A stretch of 6,514 bases of DNA from Bacteroidaceae bacterium (GTDB lineage: Bacteria; Bacteroidota; Bacteroidia; Bacteroidales; Bacteroidaceae). Shown in pieces: positions 1 through 5,413 of this stretch. Made by a program: the position numbers and the translations under genes. Within the stretch, counting starts at the first letter, position 1. Every line of letters starts with the position of its first letter. The DNA is taken from assembly GCA_900771425.1 (NCBI GenBank), contig CAAGNV010000069.1:1-6514 (forward strand). Reading direction: 5' to 3'. The notes beneath the pieces were generated by a model. It worked only from the letters and a program-made list of their open reading frames with translations, ran no database searches and was not told the DNA's origin.

Positions 1-4
1 CTAC

Positions 5-118
5 GAAAAACGGAGCCAAATCTTAGCGTCGGAAGATTTGGTTCTTCGGGCAATAAGATTTGGTTCTTATGGCGATAAGATTTGGTTCTTCCGACCCGAA
101 GATTTGGCTGCGTTTTTG
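5..118. repeat. 22-bp tandem repeat array inside inverted arms
   Basis: A 14-bp core, AAGATTTGGTTCTT, begins at 33, 55 and 77, and a fourth truncated copy (AAGATTTGG) begins at 99, so the period is exactly 22 bp. The 8-nt spacers differ: cgggcaat, atggcgat, ccgacccg. The arm at 5-24 is the reverse complement of 99-118 at 18 of 20 positions, and 28-35 is a perfect reverse complement of 88-95, so the whole element can fold into one long hairpin. Alternative small hairpins are also possible: 16-24 with 33-41, 66-70 with 75-79, and 87-91 with 98-102. The right arm ends in TTTTT and the left arm begins with AAAAA, as in a bidirectional terminator. It may be the end of a transcription unit to the left, or a dispersed repeat. 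The 22-bp period argues against coding. Confidence 0.8.
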
Positions 119-204
119 CCTACATCTAACTCCTATGATAATCAGTGATATACGAAAGTGCGTCTTCGACCTCGTCTCCGCTCCATTTCGGACTTATGTA
201 CCTA

Positions 205-237
205 TGCATAATTATGCACTTTATGAATAATTATGCA
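205..237. promoter_or_regulatory. Two ARG-box-like palindromes (candidate ArgR operator)
   Basis: TGCATAATTATGCA at 205-218 is a perfect 14-bp palindrome. TGAATAATTATGCA at 224-237 is the same with one mismatch, and the two are offset by 19 bp. Both resemble the known ArgR/AhrC ARG-box consensus (TGAATAATTATTCA-like), which usually occurs as tandem boxes about 21 bp apart. The match and pairing are seen; binding by ArgR is inferred. The gene controlled is unclear. The + strand promoter lies about 230 bp downstream, so a divergent gene beyond the left edge is at least as likely a target. Confidence 0.5.
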
Positions 238-366
238 GTTTGCTGATTGACGCACGCAGCGGTTTGCCATCGGCATCAGATATGAATGTCAACTTTCTCA
301 GTATGGAAACGCAAATGTTAAAATAGAGAAGTAAAATAGAGTCAACCTTATGCAGGAAAAGACACC

Positions 367-388
367 GTGATTGTCACCGAGTTGTCAC
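367..388. repeat. Helically phased TTGTCAC direct repeat
   Basis: TTGTCAC occurs at 371-377 and again at 382-388, one helical turn (11 bp) apart. The first copy is also the right half of a short dyad, GTGA-TTG-TCAC (367-377). Sites about 80-100 bp upstream of the promoter at 469-500 could bind an activator. No regulator is identified, and short repeats like these arise by chance. Confidence 0.25.
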
Positions 389-431
389 TGTATATGCAGA
401 GATTACACACGTTTTCTGCTTCTTTAAAACG

Positions 432-451
432 TAATCAATAGTAATTGATTA
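432..451. promoter_or_regulatory. 8-bp inverted repeat just upstream of the promoter
   Basis: TAATCAAT (432-439) and ATTGATTA (444-451) are perfect inverted copies around AGTA, followed by a run of A at 451-458. The element lies directly upstream of the -33 element at 469, so it could be an operator or an UP-like sequence. It is not a + strand terminator, because an A-run rather than a T-run follows. Function is inferred from position only. Confidence 0.35.
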
Positions 452-468
452 AAAAAAACGGCAGTTTG

Positions 469-500
469 TTTGGTCATGACAGCAAAACCTCGTATATTTG
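469..500 (+). promoter_or_regulatory. Bacteroidetes-type promoter for the 546-3620 gene
   Basis: TTTG at 469-472 matches the -33 element and TATATTTG at 493-500 matches the TAnnTTTG -7 element of the Bacteroidetes primary sigma factor. The gap is 20 bp, within the usual range for this class. Transcription should begin a few bases after 500, giving a leader of roughly 40 nt. No Shine-Dalgarno sequence precedes the ATG, only A-rich sequence, as is common in this phylum. Confidence 0.8.
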
Positions 501-545
501 TACCTTTAAAAAGTTTCGTAAACAAATACAAATTATCAGAATATT

Positions 546-3500
546 ATGAAGCGTTACTTAACAATCATGCTATTGCTGTTTGCCTTTATGGGGGCAAAGG
601 CAGAGGACATCACCGTCAGTACGGCGGCTGAGTTCAGGGATGCAGTGACCAATCACCCTACGGCTTGCATTAAGCTCAAGGCCGACATCGACCTCTCGTC
701 GATTGGCACTGTTACCACTACGTTCCGTGGAATCATCGATGGCGAGGAAATAACCATCGACAGTGAGAATAACGAAGTGAAGGTATTTCACTCACTCGGA
801 ACTTCTTCCAAGCGCACTAAGCATCCAATTTTCAAGACCATCGAGGGTGCAAGGTTTAGGAATCTTATTATCCGCAATTTCCGTCTCGAATGGGACGATG
901 ACGACATCGGTGCCGTGGCTTGCACAGCCAGGGGTTGTCAGTTCAATCAGATTGTGGTTGCCGAAGTCTCTGTCTTCAACGATGACGACGAGGCAGGTGC
1001 AATCGTCGGCAAGGCTGAGAACTGCGACTTCCGCAATGTAAGAGGTATGGGCAACGACGTGACCGTCGATGGCAACCGTGCCGGTGGCTTTGTAGGACTG
1101 AGCTATAACTCAATCTATTGTGACTGCAGCAACAGTGCCTATTCAACCGTATATTCCGATGGCAGTTGGGGCGTTGCTTACGCCGGAGGTTTCGTAGGCG
1201 AGAGCAACAGCGACCAGTTCGTCTTCTGCATCAACTTTGCTGCTGTCGGTGGTCTCGATGACCGTATCGGCGGTATCGTAGGCTACAGCAGCATGTCTTA
1301 CTTTACAAACTGTAGTAACAGTGGCTGCATAATGCATTGCGAAGAGTCAGACTTCATAAATACCACGAATGCCATGAAAAAGGCTATGGATGAACAACTC
1401 ACGGATGCGTACCTGGCAAGCATTCAGGCAGACTTGGAGAAGCATTATGAGAAGCAGAACTTTAACCTAAAGACCGCATTCATAACATTTGTCGGTATGA
1501 TTTACACCGGAATAGCAACCTTTGGCGTGGAAATTGCTTTGATGTCTTTGATGTCTGGCGGTTTGGCTCCGTTTGTTGCAACTATCACGGTCATCGTGGC
1601 AGGTTTCACAACTACAATCATCGCACTCATAGATGCCACGATAGGTGCACATGACGAAATAGGCGGTATCGCCGGCGGATGTAATGGCACGGCATTCAAC
1701 ACCTGCGCCAATTATGGAACTCTGCTTTGCCGTGACTCAGGCGTCGGAGGCATCGCAGGAGAATTGGATGGAGACCCTGCTTCCAAGGGCAATTCGTTTG
1801 TCAATTGCCTTAATGCCGGTAAGGTTCAGGGAGCTAATAATATCGGCGGCATCGTAGGCTTTGGCTCTAATCTTGACCGCATCGACCACTGCCTCAATGT
1901 CGGTGAACTGATTTGTAAGGGCACAGGTGGCAAATGCAACCCTATCATTGGCGACGGTTCCATGACTACGTTGAACAAGAACTACTATCTCTCAGATAAG
2001 TACGATAACACGCAAATCGAGAAAATACCTGTCACTGCCACAATGTTGAAAGACGGAAGTGTGGCAGGGTTGCTCAATGACGGTAGCGAGAATGGACTTT
2101 GGCACCAGAGTGATGAATATCCTGTACCTGACCCATCGTGCGAAGAACCTGACCTGAAGGAATTGAACGATGTGTTTGTCATCTCCAGCTTAAAGGACCT
2201 CGACGCACTCCGTACCGCTGTCAACAGTGGCTCGCAAGATACTTATACCGTATATATAAGCGAAGATATCGACTGCGGTACTGACGATTGGGAACCTATC
2301 GGTACAACTGCAAATCCGTTCATGGGTACTTGCTACGGTGGCGGCCATACCATCAGCAACCTCAACATCAACGGCATCAGCACCGATGGCAAATCAAAGA
2401 ACGGACTCGGCTTCTTCGGCGTGGCAGGCATCAACACCATTGTACGCGACCTCACCATCGGCTCTGGCTCAATCAAGGGAGGTAATTCCTTGGGCGCTAT
2501 CATCGGATTCGTCGATCATAAGGCACAGACACCGGGCTATATCAAGATTATCGGTTGCGGCAACAAGGCAAGCATCAAGGGCGACTACGACTGCGGCGGT
2601 CTTGTCGGCGGCATCTATTCTGACAGCGAAATGAAACTCACCATCGACAACAGCTATAACATGGGTTCCATCACTGCCAACAGCAAGTCGTCAGCACTCT
2701 GTGGCTTCGGCAAGAGTGGCGCAACCATTACAAGTTGCTGGAACTCAGGTGAAGTCAACGTCAAGACTCCTGATGCAGGAATGCTCTTCGCACGTGGTGA
2801 CAATGCAGCTAACATTACTGTCCAGAACTGCTACAACTTAGATTCAGACTTGGGTCAGACGGGTGTCACAGCATTCACTGCAGCAGAAGCCAAGAACGGT
2901 GTACTTTGTCTGGGACTGAACGGACACAGCAACGACGCAAGCGTAGGTCTGCCTTGGGCACAGGACATCGCATCGGGGGCTGAATACCCAAGTTATGTAG
3001 GCCCTGCCAATGACAAGGCAATCTATACAAGCCGTGAGATAAAGAACAACTGCGGCACAGTCGTACTGCCATACACAGTGCAGTCAGACGATTTCATACA
3101 GTATTACGTACTTGGTGACGTAACCGACAACACCGTCAACTTCACTGCTGTCGAAACACTCAAAGCAGGTACACCTGCCATCTTCCGTGTAGTCAAGGCC
3201 GATACCACATACAACTTCATAAGCAGCGATTACGTCTTTGGCTATGAAGTGAAACCTGCTACAGTAAGCGATTGGGAGATGAACGGCAACCTCGACGCCT
3301 CACTCCAGAACATGGTATTTACCGATGCCACACAACTCAAGTCGCTCTATTACATCAGCGGTGACCAAATCAAGGGAGCCAAGAACAGCCTGACCATCGC
3401 ACCGTTCCGTGCATTCCTCGACGGACCGGCACGCGGTACAGGCACTGCTCTCAACATCACGTTCGACGGCAACGATGCCACCGGCATCCAACTCGTACCA

Positions 3501-3620
3501 GTCGAGACTCACGATGACGGCAGCGTGTCATACGGACTCTTCAACCTTGCAGGCCAGCGCCTCGACTCACTGCAGCCAGGAGTGAATATCGTCAACGGCA
3601 AGAAAGTATTCATCAAGTAA
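546..3620 (+). CDS. Large exported GLUG/beta-helix-like protein with hydrophobic insertion
   Basis: 1024 residues. A signal peptide covers about residues 1-19 (cleavage after A-K-A), so the protein is exported. Seven GG-[FI]-[VA]-G-type motifs begin at residues 151, 180, 214, 242, 373, 401 and 434. Spacing is 28-34 except for one gap of 131, and each motif is followed by an N-C-x-N-x-G-like strand. This is typical of GLUG-type right-handed beta-helix surface proteins. The long gap holds a foreign-looking segment: a charged helix (about 272-309), then about 59 mostly hydrophobic residues (310-368). A second beta-helical section starts near 542. The C-terminal ~200 residues end in NLAGQ ... IVNGKKVFIK, a tail shared with the gene at 4170 and resembling a type IX secretion sorting domain, though that is not certain. 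The start is supported by the signal peptide and promoter. Ligand and role are unknown; adhesion is plausible. Confidence 0.9.
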   Translation: MKRYLTIMLLLFAFMGAKAEDITVSTAAEFRDAVTNHPTACIKLKADIDLSSIGTVTTTFRGIIDGEEITIDSENNEVKVFHSLGTSSKRTKHPIFKTIEGARFRNLIIRNFRLEWDDDDIGAVACTARGCQFNQIVVAEVSVFNDDDEAGAIVGKAENCDFRNVRGMGNDVTVDGNRAGGFVGLSYNSIYCDCSNSAYSTVYSDGSWGVAYAGGFVGESNSDQFVFCINFAAVGGLDDRIGGIVGYSSMSYFTNCSNSGCIMHCEESDFINTTNAMKKAMDEQLTDAYLASIQADLEKHYEKQNFNLKTAFITFVGMIYTGIATFGVEIALMSLMSGGLAPFVATITVIVAGFTTTIIALIDATIGAHDEIGGIAGGCNGTAFNTCANYGTLLCRDSGVGGIAGELDGDPASKGNSFVNCLNAGKVQGANNIGGIVGFGSNLDRIDHCLNVGELICKGTGGKCNPIIGDGSMTTLNKNYYLSDKYDNTQIEKIPVTATMLKDGSVAGLLNDGSENGLWHQSDEYPVPDPSCEEPDLKELNDVFVISSLKDLDALRTAVNSGSQDTYTVYISEDIDCGTDDWEPIGTTANPFMGTCYGGGHTISNLNINGISTDGKSKNGLGFFGVAGINTIVRDLTIGSGSIKGGNSLGAIIGFVDHKAQTPGYIKIIGCGNKASIKGDYDCGGLVGGIYSDSEMKLTIDNSYNMGSITANSKSSALCGFGKSGATITSCWNSGEVNVKTPDAGMLFARGDNAANITVQNCYNLDSDLGQTGVTAFTAAEAKNGVLCLGLNGHSNDASVGLPWAQDIASGAEYPSYVGPANDKAIYTSREIKNNCGTVVLPYTVQSDDFIQYYVLGDVTDNTVNFTAVETLKAGTPAIFRVVKADTTYNFISSDYVFGYEVKPATVSDWEMNGNLDASLQNMVFTDATQLKSLYYISGDQIKGAKNSLTIAPFRAFLDGPARGTGTALNITFDGNDATGIQLVPVETHDDGSVSYGLFNLAGQRLDSLQPGVNIVNGKKVFIK

Positions 3621-3647
3621 TTCACAGCATGTAAAAACGAAACAATC

Positions 3648-3803
3648 ATGAAGAAACAATATATCAACCCTACGGCCACACTCGTCGTCGTACGCTCTGA
3701 GTCGTTGCTGTCAGGCAGCAATCCGCAGCCAAATCCCGACAAGCTGAACTTCGACATTCCAACCGACGGAAGTCTTGAAGAAGATGACGGCTTTGCCGAC
3801 TGA
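3648..3803 (+). CDS. Small MKKQY-family peptide, 51 residues, function unknown
   Basis: The ATG at 3648 lies 27 bp after the stop of the large GLUG-like gene, so co-transcription is likely. The product begins MKKQYINP, has a hydrophobic stretch (TLVVV), then S-L-L-S-G-S at residues 18-23, and an acidic tail with D-G-S-L and G-F. It aligns end to end with the 49-residue product at 5205: MKKQY-x-x-P, a central [LI]-x-x-S, D-x-S-L, then G-[FW]. From memory, short proteins of this shape are widespread in Prevotella and relatives behind secreted-protein genes, with no established function. There is no clear signal peptide or membrane segment. The basic N-terminus and acidic variable tail could suit a leader/core peptide, a chaperone or a secretion accessory; all are guesses. 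The paralogue is the main evidence that the gene is real. Confidence 0.75.
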   Translation: MKKQYINPTATLVVVRSESLLSGSNPQPNPDKLNFDIPTDGSLEEDDGFAD

Positions 3804-3835
3804 TGGATAAGATGTGAAAAGCGATACAAGCGAGA

Positions 3836-3857
3836 GCAGGAGCGCGGTTGCTCCTGC
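3836..3857 (+). other. Perfect 8-bp GC-rich hairpin
   Basis: GCAGGAGC (3836-3843) and GCTCCTGC (3850-3857) form a perfect stem with a 6-nt loop. No T-run follows. It lies between the peptide gene stop and the terminator at 3874, so it probably acts as a 3' stabilising or transcript-processing hairpin. Confidence 0.5.
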
Positions 3858-3873
3858 GTCGAAGTCTTGACAG

Positions 3874-3920
3874 AACAGAAGGGGATACCGGTCGAACTGG
3901 CATCCCCTTCTGTTTGCTTT
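3874..3920 (+). terminator. Intrinsic terminator of the first transcription unit
   Basis: AACAGAAGGGGAT (3874-3886) pairs perfectly over 13 bp with ATCCCCTTCTGTT (3902-3914). After one A-C mismatch the stem continues with CCGGT/ACTGG around a CGA loop. A T-rich tail (tttgcttt) follows. It separates the GLUG-like protein and its peptide from the ubiquitin-like unit. Confidence 0.85.
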
Positions 3921-4024
3921 GTGCCGCGGTGAATCAAACACGGCTCCTTACCCATGCTGCCATTAAAACAGCCCTGTCCTATTATTTTCTCCGTTGTTCT
4001 TGCTGCTGTTTCATTTATTCTTCG

Positions 4025-4032
4025 TATCTTTG
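4025..4032 (+). promoter_or_regulatory. Candidate -7 element for the ubiquitin-like unit
   Basis: TATCTTTG matches the Bacteroidetes TAnnTTTG -7 element exactly. The upstream -33 element is weak: the best candidate is CTTG ending at 4002, giving a 22-bp gap. Transcription from here would leave a leader of about 130 nt before the ATG at 4170. That leader contains ACTCAT and ATGAGT inverted copies but no riboswitch I recognise. The preceding terminator at 3874-3920 makes a new promoter here necessary. Confidence 0.6.
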
Positions 4033-4169
4033 CCCCCGAACATGTAACACCTCATACTCATGGTGCGTGTCATACATACTATGAGTGAACTCGCTTGGTA
4101 TCACCTTTGACGTTTTGAACTACGAAAACAACTAACAATAATATTAACCATTAAATCAAAACAAAGCCT

Positions 4170-5186
4170 ATGAAAAGAATTAGACAAACGATGTCTTTAT
4201 TCGTCTTGCTGATGATGTTTGCTATGTCGGCATTCGCCACTATGCAGATATTTGTCAAGATGCCGACAGGCAAGACCCTCACGCTTGAGGTGGAGAGTGA
4301 TGCAACCATCGAGAGCGTTAAATCGAAGATTCAGGACAAGGAAGGCATCCCGCCTGTAGATCAAACGTTGCTGTACGGCAATAAGGTGCTCCTTGACAAC
4401 CGTATTCTCTCCGATTACAGCATCGGGAAGGAAAGCACGCTTTTCCTGAAGCTCTACACTGCGGGCATCCGCATCACGTTCAACGACGGCACTCCTACTG
4501 CAAACCTCCAGTTCGGTTCCGAGCCAGTCATCACACACGATGCCGACGGCAACTTGGTGCTCAATGCCAATACCATCGAAGAGCAGAAATATCCTCTGTC
4601 ATCAGTTGCTCTCCTTGAACATCTTACCCCTCGTGATGTATTCGTAATCAATGCCAACAAGAACCCAAAGAGCGACAACTACTACTCTACGTTCTACAGC
4701 AGCAAGTGGGCTTACGAGGTTCCGGAAGGCGTCACTGCCTACACAGCCAAAGTGGATGGCGGCTTGATGGCTCTCAACGAAATCACAACGCGCATCATCC
4801 CTGCAGGCGTGGCAGTAATCCTTCAGTCAACCACCGACTTATACTACATCTCAAACGCCGATAACGTGGCAGGCGCAGACGACAACCAACTCCTTGGTAC
4901 TGACGAGGCAATGGCCGCACCCGCTGACTGCTATGTACTCTCGCTCGGTCAGAACGGTGTAGGCTTCTACCCGTGGGCTAAGGGACTTGGAGCCAACAAG
5001 GCATACCTCATCGACGACTCAAGCGTCACGGGCTTTGCATTCTCGTTCGCCGGCGGTGCCGATGCCATCGAGTCAGCAATCGCCGTTCAGTCCGACGGTA
5101 CACGCTATAACCTTCAGGGTCAGGCAGTCGGCCGTGACTACAAAGGCATAGTAATAGTGAACGGAAAGAAATACTATAACAAATAA
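4170..5186 (+). CDS. Exported ubiquitin-domain fusion protein
   Basis: 338 residues. A signal peptide covers residues 1-23 (hydrophobic core, A-F-A cleavage site), so the mature chain begins one residue before ubiquitin Met1. Residues 25-100 align without gaps to human ubiquitin, 49 of 76 identical, including the exact stretch KIQDKEGIPP. Lysines 6, 11, 27, 29, 33, 48 and 63 are all kept. The RLRGG tail is replaced by Y-T-A-G-I and the chain continues, so conjugation through this C-terminus is not expected without processing. Residues 101-338 look like a Bacteroidales secreted C-terminus: an IRITFNDG strand, a PVITHDADGNLVL segment, a region resembling part of the 546-3620 C-terminus, and a final IVIVNGKKYYNK tail. 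Bacteroides fragilis has a known exported ubiquitin homologue without a fusion; this is a different architecture. Acquisition from a eukaryote is likely. Role is inferred: ubiquitin mimicry or binding outside the cell. There is no Shine-Dalgarno sequence. Confidence 0.93.
   Translation: MKRIRQTMSLFVLLMMFAMSAFATMQIFVKMPTGKTLTLEVESDATIESVKSKIQDKEGIPPVDQTLLYGNKVLLDNRILSDYSIGKESTLFLKLYTAGIRITFNDGTPTANLQFGSEPVITHDADGNLVLNANTIEEQKYPLSSVALLEHLTPRDVFVINANKNPKSDNYYSTFYSSKWAYEVPEGVTAYTAKVDGGLMALNEITTRIIPAGVAVILQSTTDLYYISNADNVAGADDNQLLGTDEAMAAPADCYVLSLGQNGVGFYPWAKGLGANKAYLIDDSSVTGFAFSFAGGADAIESAIAVQSDGTRYNLQGQAVGRDYKGIVIVNGKKYYNK
4242..4469 (+). other. Ubiquitin (beta-grasp) domain coding segment
   Basis: This segment encodes residues 25-100, corresponding one to one with ubiquitin 1-76. 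The core strands and helix are preserved. Surface changes cluster in functional patches: Leu8 to Pro, Ile44 to Leu, His68 to Phe, Val70 to Lys, Arg42 to Thr, Arg72 to Tyr and Arg74 to Ala. These affect the hydrophobic patch and residues used by activating enzymes. Base composition resembles the rest of the gene, suggesting an old, ameliorated acquisition. Confidence 0.95.
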
Positions 5187-5191
5187 TCATC

Positions 5192-5196
5192 GGAGG
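5192..5196 (+). promoter_or_regulatory. Shine-Dalgarno site GGAGG
   Basis: GGAGG ends 8 bp before the ATG at 5205, inside the 18-bp gap after the ubiquitin-fusion stop. It is unusual for this window, where other starts have only A-rich leaders. It fixes the start of the peptide gene and suggests efficient translation. Confidence 0.65.
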
Positions 5197-5204
5197 ACAC
5201 AGAT

Positions 5205-5354
5205 ATGAAGAAACAATACGTACAGCCACTCATGAAAGTGGCACAAGTCAAAGCAACTCAGATGATTTGCGACAGCATCACCTTTAACAAAGGCGAAGAA
5301 ATCGACAACAGCCTGAATACAGAAGGCGAAGCCGGATGGGACACCCAGTGGTAA
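5205..5354 (+). CDS. Small MKKQY-family peptide, 49 residues, function unknown
   Basis: Starts 18 bp after the ubiquitin-fusion stop and has a clear GGAGG ribosome site, so it belongs to that operon. It begins MKKQYVQP, followed by a valine-containing stretch, Q-M-I-C-D-S at residues 19-24, and an acidic tail with D-N-S-L and G-W-D-T-Q-W. It aligns over its length with the 51-residue product at 3648; the first 14 nt of the two genes are identical, while the rest has diverged strongly. Residue 22 is Cys where the relative has Ser. There is no typical signal peptide. The repeated pairing with an upstream exported protein suggests a role tied to making, exporting or sensing that protein, but the function is unknown. 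Confidence 0.78.
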   Translation: MKKQYVQPLMKVAQVKATQMICDSITFNKGEEIDNSLNTEGEAGWDTQW

Positions 5355-5413
5355 TGCCGTCAAAGCGAATACACACACTCAGTCATTAACAATAAAACAA
5401 TAAACAATAGAAT

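Larger units (their letters stand above)
119..545. other. Intergenic region with no supportable gene
   Basis: I see no convincing gene in these 427 bases. The longest forward reading from an ATG noted here is 31 codons (135-230); it runs through the palindromes at 205-237 and has no family features. Recognisable content is the two ARG-box-like palindromes, a 10-bp direct repeat TAAAATAGAG at 319-328 and 332-341, the TTGTCAC repeats near 371-388, the inverted repeat at 432-451 and the promoter at 469-500. The region is AT-rich compared with the genes and looks regulatory. Confidence 0.6.

Noticed and set aside
33..107. CRISPR-like array (constant repeats with variable spacers)
   Set aside because: Repeats are only 14 bp and spacers 8 nt, far too short for CRISPR, and no cas gene is present.
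135..230. 31-codon forward frame near the left edge
   Set aside because: It overlaps both ARG-box-like palindromes, has no ribosome site and no family resemblance.
3509..3955. 148-codon open frame on the minus strand
   Set aside because: It runs antisense through the GLUG-like C-terminus, the MKKQY peptide gene and the terminator hairpins. The + strand genes there have clear family features; this frame has none.
3848..4084. 78-codon forward frame between the two units
   Set aside because: It starts inside a hairpin loop, crosses the terminator and the next promoter, and is rich in unordered Cys/Ser/Arg composition.
4170..4469. Complete ubiquitin conjugation system (E1/E2/deubiquitinase) as seen in bacterial defence operons
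   Set aside because: No activating, conjugating or JAB-type protease gene is present, the protein is exported, and the diglycine is missing, so a cytoplasmic conjugation or anti-phage system is not supported.
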